From: Dryas octopetala
Lineage: Eukaryota; Streptophyta; Magnoliopsida; Rosales; Rosaceae
Direction: 5' to 3'
DNA: 64,000 nucleotides
Assembly (NCBI GenBank): GCA_963921425.1
Contig: OY992836.1
Coordinates: 3,549,825-3,613,824 of the forward strand
Below are positions 12,449 through 23,339 of this stretch, one piece after another. The notes beneath the pieces are model-generated. The model worked only from the letters and a program-made list of their open reading frames with translations. It was not told the origin of the DNA and did no database searches. The stretch's first letter is position 1. Each line of letters starts with the position of its first letter. The position numbers and the translations under genes were made by a program.

Positions 12449-12450
<2 letters not shown>

Positions 12451-12621
12451 GGAGGGCTGCAAGCCAGTGACCGGGGTGGTGGCGGGGGCTGAGTTGTAGT
12501 GATGACGATGGGTTTTTTTTATTAATAATATTTTTAGTTTTTTTTTTTTTAATCAAGAAAATTTGGTACTGTATGGTTGGGTATAGAAATGATGTTGGGT
12601 GATTGTTATTATTTTTTGTAA

Positions 12622-12661
12622 AACTAGTATTTTTTTTTTTTTTTTGGCCATTAACTAGTAT
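12622..12661 (-). repeat. Mini-insertion scar: poly(T) with 9 bp target duplication
   Basis: AACTAGTAT at 12622-12630 is repeated at 12653-12661. The 22 bp insert between them is fifteen T followed by GGCCATT, i.e. AATGGCC plus poly(A) on the minus strand. Confidence 0.6.
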
Positions 12662-12756
12662 GTTTTTGTTAGTCAATTCACATTAGACTACAATAAGAAA
12701 TTATATGTAAATTAAATTGTATATTAAATTTTTGGAGTTATTAATGAATTAGTTAA

Positions 12757-13136
12757 GTTTAGGGTTTAAATACAAAAATAGTCCACGAACTTTACAGTGA
12801 ATCTCAATTTAGTCCACTATCTATAAAAAATGTCAATTTGATCCACGAACTTTGTAAGTTGTATCAAAGCAGTACAAATGTTAACTTCTATCGAAAAATT
12901 TAACGAAAACTGGTCATGTGCACAACAAGTGACCACATTTTAGAAGCATTTTCGTCCGTTCATCACATTTTTATGTGACCAATTTCGTTAATTTTTTGAT
13001 AAAAGTTAGCGTTTGTACAGATTTAGTACTACTTGAAAAGTTAGTGGACCAAATTGACACTTTTTGTAATTAATGAATTAAATTGAGACCCATCGTAAAG
13101 TAAAGTTTGTGAACATTTTTGTATTTAACCTTGAGT
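12757..13136. mobile_element. MITE with long terminal inverted repeats (~100 bp arms)
   Basis: The left arm (TTTAAATACAAAAATAGTCC, then ...TCTCAATTTAGTCCACTATC) is the inverse of the right arm (ending AATTGAGACCC...GTATTTAACC) over about 100 bp, with a central spacer. It encodes no protein. It ends about 90 bp before the start codon of the TPR gene, so it may form part of that gene's promoter. Superfamily not determined; borders are good to a few bases. Confidence 0.7.
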
Positions 13137-13227
13137 TTAATAGCGACCACCAAACTATTGTTATGCAGTGACGTAGGCCTTGTGTATAAACTTTGTGGAC
13201 GACCAATTTTGGCACGAGACCAGCAAG

Positions 13228-14910
13228 ATGGGCGCATGTAAAGCACCCATTCCCCATCTTCTCATTACCTCTTCTTCTTCTTCCTCAACTCAACCACCAA
13301 ACCTAAAAGGCCCAAACCCAATTCCCAAAACCCCATTACCAAGCAGGCGCTTGGTCCTATTTTCTCTCCCTCTAGCTACTTTTCTGCTTTCAAGTAATGG
13401 AATTAACACAAATTCAATCCATCCCAGTTATGCTTATGCTCTCACAAGCTTCGACCCGATAAGCGCTGCCGACAGAGACACAAGTGCTGCGATTTCTCAG
13501 AGAATATCTGAAGCCTTGGAATTGTTGGAAAAAGGGAGGGAATTGCAGGCTCGGGGCGACTTTAACGAGGCTCTTCTCTGTTTTACGCAGGTACCCACTT
13601 TAGCTTCGAGTTTGTAGTTGTTTGAATGATGAATATTTGGGTTTTTGGAAACATGGGTATTGAGTTATAATTCAGTAGCTGTTTATAAGCTCTATGTTGG
13701 AAGGTAACAATGGTAACATATTTTAATGCAGGTAAATCCAATGAATCACATATTTTGAATTCTTTAACATTTTACACTGAACTTAGTAGAAGTCAAGTTT
13801 TGTTTTGAGAAGCAAATCATCATTAGCAGCTGTTATTGCTTGATTTCATTTCTTCAATATTTTCTTTGTTGTAAAACTGAAATAGTAGATAAAAAGTCTA
13901 ATGAATAGCCTCCTTAGATATGCCACCTCCATAATTTCTCAATGTTCCTATTGAGAATATAGAGTCCTACCTTGGATATTCTAAACCTCGCATTACAATA
14001 TATAAAATTATGAACTTCTCCACCTATTGCCTATTATGAGGTTCTCCACTTATTGCCTATTATGTTCTTCTCCACTTATTGACTATTATGTGCTTCACCA
14101 CTTATTGCCTATAGGTTTTGGGTTGGATGCTCCAACTTTAGCAGTTCTCCTCACGTAATAGATATTATTATTCCTGTGATTTATTGGATATTTGTGGCTC
14201 AATAACAGGACAATGAATTATTAATTGATATTATATGTTAGAAGCAGATAAAGCACTTACGAGGTAGTTCAATATTTCCTTTGGGGTTTTGATGGACAGC
14301 CATGTTTTCCTTCTGTCTGAGATGGATAGGGTACAACATCTGCCATTGTGCTTTTGTTTTTACCTAGCATATGGAAAACAGATTTTTCAGATTTAAAATG
14401 ATCTTTCCTCGGGTTCCATATCATGTGCTTGGCCAAGCTGGACCTGATTTATTTATTATTTTTTTATCGGAAAAGGAAAAAAGCAGTTCCAGCTTAGCCA
14501 AGCACATGACATGGCGCAAATGTAGTTCACCTGCTTTGTTATTCTATTTTATAGTCTTCTATCTGCATAGTACTGTACAGACTCCACTCCACACACATAT
14601 GGATAACGAGTGCTTGCTCAGTGAACTGTTAGAATTATATATGAGTCTTGATTCTACCGTGTTTAAGCATCACTGTTGCTATACCTTTATGAACTGTTTC
14701 AGCAAAATGTGCATGTCCTGGAGATATGTATCAAAGACATAAAGCTGATAATGTCACCTTCCTTGTTGGCCATGTTTTCATGTTGCTATACCTTTATGGA
14801 TTGTTTGAAGCTTCCTTTACAAGAAAAGAAAGATAATGTCTCCTTATCCTGTCCTTGCTCAATAATATTGCTTTCTGATGCTGCACCAAAAATGAACATG
14901 ACATCCTTTG

Positions 14911-14973
<63 letters not shown>

Positions 14974-17665
14974 CCTCCCTCCCTCTCTACAATAGGAAGA
15001 AGATAGGTTCTTATGAGTCCAAATGATTCTTGGTGTCTTTTATGCACCATTTAAGTTCTCAAAGGGACCTGTTCATTATGGGATGCTGTTTGCACTAGTT
15101 ATAAGTGGGCAGAAAGAAAGAAAAATGGGTAAGACAGCATATGTGATGCAGCCCATAGTGGAGACAAAAGATAATAACACGTAGTCACAAAGTAACCTTT
15201 ACACTGGTTGATTCTCTATGCAAAGAACAAAGGGCTTCTATTGTCTTAATTTTTTTTTTTTGTAGAATATCAAGAAAATAGGAATAAAGTAGAGAAAACA
15301 GTATGTATTTTTGTATTAATACTCAAACTTATAAATGCTACAATAGCTTTGTATATATAGAGTTTTGAAAAACGTGGGCACTAAAAATACTAACTAAAAA
15401 AAAATCTAAAATTAGTAAAATTGCATATCTGAAAGACATCTTGAGGTATACATATCTCCAAGATTCTCACTCAAAATTTCATCAAAATTCCTACTAGAAT
15501 CTAATAAGAAAACAAAAACTTCCTTAAAGAGAATAAAACTACTGAAATCCGAATATGTGGGATACTTCATCCTCCCCAAGTTGAAGAGAATTTGTCCTCG
15601 AATTCAATTCTTCTAGTCAAAATCATCCAAACTTAATCTCCCATTTTAGATAAACTCATTCTGGACTTTTGGCCTCGAAGTTGAATTATTCCTTTCCAAA
15701 CAAAGAGATATTTGGAATTATTTATTTATTTATTTTATCATTCTTGACTGAAATTTATTCTCCTTACTCAATCGTGCAACCCAAAAGTTCTTTGCATCGA
15801 TCTTCAGACCTTACAAGGTCTATCATGTTTCCTGAGGGCTTCAAATTAGAAGTACCAATCTCATCAAAATCAATATATTTATAGGCATTATTTTTTAAGA
15901 ATTTATCAGGTCTTGAGACTTGAGGATTATGAACTCATCTTCAATTGTAACATCATATTTGACATAATTTTACAGTTACATTTCAGACAATTTCATATGT
16001 TTCCGTTTGACGTCATCATAAATAGCTTGCAAATAGTTATCTTCAACGTTTTCTTGATTCTCTTCACTTGCAGATTCATCAAACCGAGCTTCTTCATTAC
16101 TGTCACCCAAATCATTGTCAAAACTTTTCAACTACCAAACAAACATCATATTAAATTTCACAATCATCTTTTAAGCAATAATCAAATACTAGAAGGAATT
16201 CTAAACTAAGAAAACTGTTATCTTCCAAGTCATCTGAAGTTTCATAACTTGAAAAATCTGAGTTTCTAAAATCATAAAACTCATACTGAACAATATCACA
16301 ACTAGAACCTGAATAATCATATATAACCACTTCTTCTTCCTCTTCATCCCCATTGTCCTCCTCATCATTATGATTGAAGGGTTGATTTTGAATGTTGCCT
16401 AGTAGCAACCAGATTCACAACTTTCTCACTGAATGCCTCGATCTGCTATGCCAAACAACCTGTATCTTCTCGCTGAAACACATCATCTAGGATAGTCTCA
16501 GGAGCAGCACCTCCCCTACCACCACTATCTCTATGTCTTGGCAGCATGATGGCTCTGATATGCATCGATGCAGTATATAGTGGGCACAAAAGAAAGGAAC
16601 AAGTAGTCGCAACCTACCTTAGACTTGTTGGTTTTCAAATTGAGAATGTCAAGAACAAAGGACTTCTATTGTCTTATGGATTCTGTAGAATACCAAGAAA
16701 AAAGGAATGAAGCAGAGAAAACTGTGTTTTTCGTTCAAACTCAAACTTATATGCTAAAAGGGCACAATAGCTTGTATTTATAGAGTCCAGAAAAACTTGG
16801 GCACTGAGAATACTAATTACAATATAAAATATAATCCAAAATTACCAAGATTGCATATCTCCAAGATTCTCACCCTAACTGTCCTAAAAAATTCCTTAGG
16901 AATTCAATAAGAAAACCGAAACTTCCTTAAAGGAAATAAAACTTTCCTAAAACTGATATCAGAATATATGGGATGTAGCAATATGTAAGCTGAGTTTAAT
17001 CACAAAAAGTTGATCAATAAAATCCCACAAACATACTAGCTGCAAGTTGTTGATCAGGTCAGGTTTATGATAATATGACAAGTATAGTGCCTTTGGCTCA
17101 ACCCTAATACCTCTAGACCTGAATTACTTCTGATTACATGTGTCAAGTCAAATGTGTAGTTTCTGCATTACTGGCCCCAAATGCTTAGCCTTTTTGCAGA
17201 TAAATAGATTCAGAAGTTTCACTGTTCAGATTGCCTGCATCTCATTTCAGGTGATTGAAAAGTACAACGACTTTGCATTTTCAGACTATGCAAGAGTAGG
17301 CAGGGCACTGGTTTTGTATGAGGTTGGTGACAGAGAGAGAGCAATTGCAGAGATGGAGGATGTTTCAATATCTTTGAAGGGATATCCAGGTACTTAAATA
17401 GATATTGCGTTCTTAGGCACCTAAGCAGGGGTAATTCCCTCAATTTTTAATGAACTTATGTTTGATGGGGTTTTCTGCAGAAGTCCATGCAGCTCTAGCA
17501 GCAGCCTTATATGTGGACAAACATGCCCCACTACTTGCAGAAAACCAGTTCACAATTGCAACTCTTCTTGATCCTCACTATACGGACCTCTCATATGTAA
17601 AAGAAACAAAACATTGGCCTCCAAGTTTGGTTAGTTCATTGCAACACTTCATCACACTTTCCTAG
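13228..17665 (+). CDS. TPR-like thylakoid-lumen protein, 3 exons
   Basis: Exons 13228-13590, 17251-17389 and 17481-17665 join in phase at GT/AG sites and give 228 residues. The start is the ATG at 13228 (MGACKAP); the open frame extends upstream only through non-ATG codons. Residues 1-39 are rich in Ser and Pro like a chloroplast transit peptide. A twin arginine (40-41) before a hydrophobic stretch (42-54) and an AYA site at 69-71 form a bipartite lumen-targeting signal, possibly for the Tat route. The rest is helical, with one clear TPR-like pair (about 88-150) and a conserved-looking tail containing ENQFTIATLLDPHYTD. It resembles plant chloroplast-lumen TPR-like proteins; its partner and role are unknown. 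Intron 1 is unusually large (3.66 kb) and loaded with repeats; intron 2 is 91 bp. Confidence 0.85.
14016..14112. repeat. 26 bp tandem repeat, ~3.7 units, in TPR-gene intron 1
   Basis: Units beginning TTCTCCAC recur at 14016, 14042, 14068 and 14094 (the last TTCACCAC), each followed by a TTATTGCCTATTATG-type sequence. Spacing is exactly 26 bp with a few substitutions. Confidence 0.85.
14416..14514 (+). repeat. Strong inverted repeat (31 bp arms) in intron 1
   Basis: The left arm 14416-14446 and right arm 14484-14514 pair at about 27-28 of 31 positions around the shared core CATGTGCTTGG, with a 37-base AU-rich loop. Transcribed as part of the TPR-gene intron, it would form a long hairpin. It could be a miniature foldback element or a small-RNA precursor; sequence alone does not decide. 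Confidence 0.6.
14915..14988. repeat. (CT)n / CTCC microsatellite in intron 1
   Basis: About 27 CT units followed by four CTCC units. Overlapping open frames encoding SLSLSL or ERERER runs are by-products. Confidence 0.95.
15144..15569 (-). repeat. LTR (3' copy) of the intronic element
   Basis: Bounded by TGATGCAG and CTTCA on the plus strand. It aligns along its length with 16566-16980, including shared CTTCTATTGTCTTA and TTGCATATCT segments, with frequent differences. Confidence 0.8.
16566..16980 (-). repeat. LTR (5' copy) of the intronic element
   Basis: Partner of 15144-15569. It carries a TATTTATAGAGTCC segment (about 16774-16787), which on the sense strand would sit in the LTR. It ends TGTAGCA against the ATATG target duplication. 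Confidence 0.8.
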
Positions 17666-17669
17666 AGAC

Positions 17670-18298
17670 TTGTATAGTTGAATTATATTTTCTGTATTTA
17701 ATCACAAACCAAACAGTTGTGGTCATATTCAGTGTCTATTAGTCAATTGCAAATTGACAAATTTACACTTAGGTATCTTATCATTGTAATTATCTAAATA
17801 ATTTATGATGATACAAATGATGTATGGGAATTATACACCTTGCTTATACAAATATTGTGCTTCTACTTTTTTGTTTGTTACCAGTCTTAATTATTTGGAA
17901 TGATACTGGTGGATGCAGGGTTCTAATGTCATCGTCATCTTAGCAACTGAAGACATTTTGTTCCTTTCACTTTGTATTTTCTCCTTTCTTTTGTATTTTA
18001 TTTCATCTCAATTGTTCATTCTATTGTTACTTCTGTACCAATGATTGTTGATACATCTTCGTTAGTTTACAGAGTGCCAAGATTTATAAGTGCAAAAGAT
18101 TTTTCCTTCTTGAGGCTAAAAAGAAACATGGGAAAAGGTTGAAAGGATAGGTGAAAGGTTCTTGTACGTAGTCTAATTCATAGATTACTATTGAAGATAA
18201 TTGGCATATCATTTCTTCTCCCATTAAGTCTTCCAAGCGCCCATGGTTTACACTGAGTTGCTATATGGTCTTCATTATAATTTATATATGATTATACT
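17670..18298. other. 3' flank of the TPR gene, no further gene seen
   Basis: AT-rich sequence that must hold the 3' UTR and poly(A) site of the TPR gene. No clear single signal stands out and no other gene was recognised. Confidence 0.5.
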
Positions 18299-18306
18299 GT
18301 TATACA

Positions 18307-18964
18307 TAGGGGTGGGTTTGGATCGGTAACCGAACCGAAACCCCTAAACTGAAGACCGAACTGAACCCCTCCGGTAAGCCTCCACGGCAACCGAGACCGA
18401 GACCGACAAGCCGGTAAACCGATGTCCGGTCAACCGAAGAATCCAGTCGGCTCGGTCATGGGCCTAGACCGAACACATGTTGGACCATGTTTTGGGCCAC
18501 ATTTTGGGCCATTTTTGGGCCTTGACTCTATTCACTAATTTAGTATAATATATTAATATTATGGTTTAGGGTATTTTTAATTAGTTTATATATATTAAAA
18601 AACATATAAATTAAAATTATAGGGGTTTATAAATTTATATATGTTTTATATAAATTATAGAAATGTATTATATAAAATTATATATTATTTATTAGAAATG
18701 TATAAGAAATGTATTAGAAATGTATAAGAAATGTATTAAAAATGTATAAAAATGAATTATGTAAATGATTTGTTAAGTATATTCGGTTCGGTTCGGTTTA
18801 CCGACGATTTAAGAATATGAGAACCGGGACCGAGTCCGAACTGGGAGGTTCGGTAGTCAAACCGAACTTCCGGTACGGTTTTATTTCGGTACGGTTTTTT
18901 TCGGTATCGGTTGGGTCGGTTTCGGGCTCGGCCTCGGTTTTTCGGTCAACCCTACCCAGCCCTA
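18307..18964. mobile_element. Non-autonomous hAT element rich in CCGAACCGAA repeats
   Basis: The ends TAGGGGTGGGTTTGG and CTACCCAGCCCTA are inverted matches, and both sides carry the exact 8 bp duplication GTTATACA (18299-18306 and 18965-18972), the hallmark of hAT transposons. The outer ~170 bp on each side consist of CCGAACCGAA / TTCGGTTCGG-type repeats, and the 658 bp element has an AT-rich core. No transposase is encoded. Confidence 0.85.
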
Positions 18965-18979
18965 GTTATACATGAGTTT

Positions 18980-19830
18980 CAAAGATGCCATTGCATACCT
19001 CAATCTATGCACCCTGTTTTGTTTGATAATGCAAATCTAAATCACCATTATGATGCCACAGCTCGTGCATAATATATAAATTATCATATTATTTGGAAGT
19101 TCATTCTAACATTCCTTTAAGTGGCAGTTCTATATATTAACAATTTTTGGAGGGAAAAACCATTCTACCCAATTACTTTTGATGGAAATTCTACCCTTTT
19201 TGAGTGTAATGTTGTTAGATTGACTCCACCATGTGTTCCTTTTTTACATATACATCAAAGTCTTTGTTTTGAATGCATTCCAAAAGCATGCAGTGCAGTT
19301 TGGTAATGCAGCATTGGCATTGCTAGTGTGCAGATACAAAGCTTTTTCCCTATCACCTTGCTTTCTTGCCGAAAAGTGCACCGTCTCGTAATTTGGTGTC
19401 CTTCCTCGCCGCAAAAGTGGACTTTAGTCACCTTTTAGTGCTTTGCCTTGCCTGTGGCCGTTCAATGTCAAAGGCAATACTGTTGTTCCTATAACTTTTT
19501 TTTTTTGTTGAAGAATTTAATCAGTGTTATGGCACATCACAATATCACATGCTCTTTTTCTTTTATTTTTAATTTTAATTATCATAATTTTTTAATATTT
19601 TTATGGATCATGCTTGGTTATTAAACATCACGGTATAAGACAACACATGTTAGACAGGACAATATACACAACATGTACAAGAGAATGAATAAAATACATC
19701 AAAAGTCATGTGCACATTCAAAATATGGAGTAAAAAATTATGTAGAGATATTGTTTAAGGTAATGCTTGTACATAGTTGGGAAGCGAGCATTCTCAAATT
19801 AGAGGTGAGGAATGCAAATTTTATTTCTAC
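18980..19830. other. Spacer, no gene seen
   Basis: AT-rich DNA with a short GC-richer patch (about 19345-19480) whose nature I cannot assign. One small open frame (about 19121-19306) has no recognisable wording. Confidence 0.5.
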
Positions 19831-19839
19831 AAATTCACT

Positions 19840-20305
19840 CGAAGTCTAGGATGCCAAGTCTCAAACACCATACTCAAGCTCCAAATTCAAGACATTCGGC
19901 CTTGGGTTATAAGCCTCGAACCCTAGGCATTATGTCACAAAACATGGCCCTGAGCCCTAAACCTCATGCTTGAGCTTGATCTTTGCTCGAATCCCTTTGA
20001 GCCTTTGATACGAACTTTGAACACCAAGCAAGCCTTGAATCGAAACCCCGAAACCTTAATTGTAACCGCGAGCCTTGAATCTCGAACCTAGATGTTGAGC
20101 CTTGAACCTAACCCTAGATCGACCTTGGTCATCAAGCCTCCAATAAAAAATCACGACCTTAACCCTAGACTTCAATTCAAGCCTTGAACCATTAATTTAA
20201 GCTGCAACCAAATCTCACAAAGCTCTCCACCTTAGACCTCAATTATGGAGCACCATATGTGAAACCCTATCTTGACCAAAGCCTTGGACTTTGGACATCG
20301 GGGGG
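19840..20305. repeat. Degenerate repeat array with GAGCCTTGAACC-type motif
   Basis: The motif AGCCTTGAA / CTCGAACC / AACCCTAGA recurs irregularly more than ten times over about 450 bp, at spacings of roughly 20-45 bp. The units are too diverged for a fixed period, so this looks like an old tandem array, possibly part of a larger repeat family. Confidence 0.55.
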
Positions 20306-20309
20306 TTCC

Positions 20310-20895
20310 GAGCCACAGACACTTTCATTGATAAAGTGGTTTTTGATTGCACTACTTTTGCAAAACAATCATGCATGATATATCTAATGGCAAAAATTGT
20401 ACCAAATGGTACTCGTTTTTATAATCGATTAGTTCTAACAATAGATTGATCCTTGATTCCAGTTTTCATTTAAACAATAGAGTGATTTCATTTATATTTC
20501 CATTCCGGTGTCGCTACCAAACACCACCTAAGTGTAACAAACATGGTAGAGTTGTTTGTTGACTTGATTAGTCCTTTTGTGGGTCCTGTTGATAGCAAAG
20601 TTAGCAACCTACTCTTTTCTTTAGTTTGGCATTTCTGAAGTGTGTAGCCAAATGGGGTTTATATATTTATTTTTAATTGGGAAAATTAGAGTTTAGTCCT
20701 TTTAATATTTTTTATTTTAAAAAAATCCTTGTGACTTTTTTTTTCCCAAATAAAGTCATTATTATTTTCTAAATAAAGCCCTTTGATCATTGCTTTGTCA
20801 AAGAAATATGTCATTATTTTTTTATTTTTTGAGGGTATAGAATACGGATTCACCTCATACCTTCTTAAGGTATAAAATAAGGTTTGTGAAGGCTG
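20310..20895. other. Spacer with probable MITE debris
   Basis: AT-rich sequence. ACCAAACACCACCTAAG (about 20517-20533) resembles the right end of a Tourist-like element, but no left end was found. The small minus-strand frame at 20686-20898 has no family wording. Confidence 0.35.
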
Positions 20896-20900
20896 CATGT

Positions 20901-20955
20901 TAGATTTTAACTATGAAATTTTGGGCGGAGTCCAAAATCTCAAAGTTAAAACCTA
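20901..20955. repeat. Short-loop hairpin, 23-24 bp arms
   Basis: 20901-20924 and 20932-20955 are inverted copies with about three mismatches and a loop of only 7-8 bases. It may be a miniature foldback repeat or the core of a decayed MITE. No gene lies nearby to suggest a terminator. Confidence 0.6.
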
Positions 20956-20959
20956 ATAT

Positions 20960-21740
20960 AAAGCCGACAAACTAGTGCTTGAGAAGAAATAAAAATACAT
21001 TGCCAAACACTCGAAAATGACCGTCAAGAGCTCGAACCTGATATGTGTGAAAAAATTGAAATTAATTGACTAATATTATGTAACATGGAATGATTACAAT
21101 ATTATTAGATTTTAGTTAAAATTTTAAAAATTATAAGGCTTTATTTAGTAAATTGTTAAATTAAATGAGTTAAATGAAAGTTTTCCTTTTTAATTTTATG
21201 AAAAACATCTTGCAATTGAATTAGCCTATATTGATGAGTTTATATAGGACGTTAGGGGGACCTAACTGCAAATCACACTGGATGCCGTCCACTCTCTTTC
21301 TATCTCTCTCCTTTGTCGACATCTAGAAATTTCTAGGTCCCATCAATCTTGCGTCTCAGATGTAGATGCTGTTGGCAAATTAATTGGGTCAAAGGTATGT
21401 TTGCATTTCGTTCTTTTGACTGTAGATCCATAATACTATATTACTAATTGTTTTGTTTTTTTAGGTGACACATTATAGCCTTATTTTTCATTTTTTCATG
21501 TTTTTATAGCGCAAAACAAACCTAACAAGAAATCACATTTACTAAAATAAACAAATCCATGAAGTCATCCTTAGACTATAGATGTTTAATATGCGAGAAT
21601 GTGAAAAACAGATCAATACGTGGTCGATAAAATGATCACGGCTAATGTGATTAGAGAAAGAAGGTGGCATGCATGATGACACATATACACATATTGAGAC
21701 AAACCACATAGGATGTTAGGAAATAAGATCCATACACGCA
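20960..21740. other. Spacer, no gene seen
   Basis: AT-rich sequence with a short CT-rich segment (about 21285-21320). No coding region, tandem repeat or terminal repeat pair was recognised. Confidence 0.5.
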
Positions 21741-21750
21741 TTAATTAATT

Positions 21751-22059
21751 AGGCTTAATTGTGTTTTTATTACTCATAGTTTAGTTGATTTTTATTTTAA
21801 CACTCAGATATTTATTTGTCTCATTTTATCACTTTTAACTATTTTTATGTCTCATTCTACTTTTTTTCGTTCATTACGTCAGCTAATGACAGAAGCATTT
21901 TTATCACAGATATTAACAGATTAGCTGACAGAATGGACAGATAAAGATAAAGTTGAGTCATACGAAATAGTTGTAGGTGGTAAAGTGAGACAAATATATA
22001 TCTGGGTGGTAAAGTAGAAATCAACTAAAACTACGAGTGATAAAAACATAATTAAGCCT
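21751..22059. mobile_element. MITE, 309 bp, long inverted repeats, AATTAATT target duplication
   Basis: The termini AGGCTTAATT and AATTAAGCCT are exact inverses, and inversion extends about 90 bp inward (TTTTTATTACTCATAGTTTAG against CTAAAACTACGAGTGATAAA). AATTAATT flanks both sides (21743-21750 and 22060-22067), an 8 bp duplication, though low complexity makes its exact length ambiguous. It lies just downstream of the U-box gene's stop codon and may overlap its 3' UTR. Confidence 0.75.
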
Positions 22060-22084
22060 AATTAATTAAATTACTAAAAGAACC

Positions 22085-23332
22085 TTATAAACTAGGCATG
22101 GTTGGGTCGTGAGAGCACTTGGTTCTAAGGAGCTTGAGCAGCATTCTTGCCTTTGTTTTGGTCCTACCACTGCACTGGCACTGCAGAAGCAGTAGCAACT
22201 GGCTCAACACTCCACCACTGATTGCTTCTTCTTGTGCCAATAAAGAGTCATTGCACACAATTATAAGTGACCCAACAGCACTCTCACTGCCTTGGTGGTC
22301 CGATGACACCCTGAAAACCATCTTAACCAGAGCATGAATGCCATTCCGATTACTAACCAATGCCTCTTTTGCACTCTCTATATCCAAAAGCTTCTCGAGT
22401 GTGGCCATTGCCAATGCTGCCAATCTTCTTTCTCGTCTTTCCGAGCTCGAAATGTATGCTATCAGTCCATTTACTATGCCTTGTCTGACCAAAACCTCTC
22501 TGTTTTCTTCCAAGGAAGTTAGTGCTGATATGGCTTTAATTCCAGCATCTGCAGCCTCCGAATTCTGGTGAAGAAGCTCAACCATCTGATGCACGAGTCG
22601 GTGGTTCTTTCCAAGCATAGAACAGAGTCCTTTTGACTGATCTAAACGCGAAGATGATGGCGATGATGACGATGATAACGATAATGATGTTGCCTCAATT
22701 AGACGGCACAAACTCATCCTGATGAAGACAGTGCCGTGCGCAAATAAAACTTGGAAGGATGCTAATTTACTCTCTTGTTTGAGCACATTTAGTGACCCCA
22801 ATTTGTCGAGAGGCAGCAGTATTAGAATACAACAAAGTGCAGGCTCCACAAACTTTATGTACAAGTCTTGATCTGCCAGGAGTTTGGCTTCTCCTAGTCC
22901 AAAGACTAGTTCCAGAAGTAAAGGCAAGAAGCCCAATTGCAGCAGCATGTCATTTCTGGATGGTGATTCCTGTGACAAAACTCGAATCTTTTCGAGTGCT
23001 TGAATCTTGGTTTCTGGGTTGGCCTCATGGGATTCAAGGGTGTGCTTCAGTGAAGCTAAAGAGTCAATTGTTTCCAAGTAATCAGGATCGAATTGGTGAC
23101 CCATTTGCAGCCATTGATTGATCAAATGGCCAAGAGTGTGATTTGGTACCATGGTTGGATCATGAAGCTTCTGCATTGTGACTGGACATGTGAGATTGCC
23201 TGCGGCCAACCATTTTTCTATGCTTGACCTGTCATAGGTTTGCCCTGTGCATAGAGTGACTGGATCTTTGATCAAGTCCAGACTAATTGGGCATCGGAAC
23301 AAGTGGGGAATGCTCATTTGAACTTGTTTCAT
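22085..23332 (-). CDS. U-box/ARM E3 ubiquitin ligase (PUB25/26-like), single exon
   Basis: An uninterrupted 415-residue frame. Residues 8-80 form a U-box with the hallmark FRCPISLDLIKDPV, CTGQTYDR, SIEKWL and TCP motifs; the U-box folds like a RING without zinc and recruits an E2 enzyme. The remainder is helical, and residues about 235-405 read as armadillo-type repeats (GIKAISALTSLEENREVLV, RLAALAMATLEKLL, AVGSLIIVCND), the usual substrate-binding part. Length, lack of introns and layout fit the plant PUB class that includes PUB20-29, whose members act in stress and immune signalling; a specific orthologue cannot be fixed by eye. A Ser run (about 218-232) separates the helical blocks. The first ATG is followed by a second at codon 6, so the true start could be either. 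Intact. Confidence 0.93.
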   Translation of the reverse strand: MKQVQMSIPHLFRCPISLDLIKDPVTLCTGQTYDRSSIEKWLAAGNLTCPVTMQKLHDPTMVPNHTLGHLINQWLQMGHQFDPDYLETIDSLASLKHTLESHEANPETKIQALEKIRVLSQESPSRNDMLLQLGFLPLLLELVFGLGEAKLLADQDLYIKFVEPALCCILILLPLDKLGSLNVLKQESKLASFQVLFAHGTVFIRMSLCRLIEATSLSLSSSSSPSSSRLDQSKGLCSMLGKNHRLVHQMVELLHQNSEAADAGIKAISALTSLEENREVLVRQGIVNGLIAYISSSERRERRLAALAMATLEKLLDIESAKEALVSNRNGIHALVKMVFRVSSDHQGSESAVGSLIIVCNDSLLAQEEAISGGVLSQLLLLLQCQCSGRTKTKARMLLKLLRTKCSHDPTMPSL

Positions 23333-23339
23333 GGAACAA

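Larger units (their letters stand above)
15144..16980 (-). mobile_element. Small LTR retrotransposon in TPR-gene intron 1, old and non-autonomous
   Basis: Two related direct repeats of about 420 bp (15144-15569 and 16566-16980) bracket only about 1 kb. The whole is flanked by an exact ATATG duplication (15139-15143 and 16981-16985). On the minus strand a CAGAGCC-type primer-binding remnant (about 16550) follows the first LTR and a purine tract (about 15570-15577) precedes the second, fixing minus orientation, opposite to the host gene. The interior keeps gag-like wording and an acidic Asp/Glu-rich stretch (about 16200-16400) but no polymerase. The LTRs differ at many sites, so the insertion is old and inert. 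Confidence 0.8.

Noticed and set aside
13180-13227. Upstream extension of the TPR protein
   Set aside because: The open frame begins with TTG; the first ATG at 13228 starts a sensible transit peptide.
14859-15050. Arg/Glu-repeat frame and its Ser/Leu-repeat partner
   Set aside because: Translation of the CT microsatellite.
21250-21420. Possible short exon (GTAGATGCTGTTGGCAAATT region)
   Set aside because: Frame closes quickly and there is no adjoining exon or recognisable protein wording.
22119-23121. Plus-strand frames of 60-110 residues
   Set aside because: Antisense shadows of the U-box gene.
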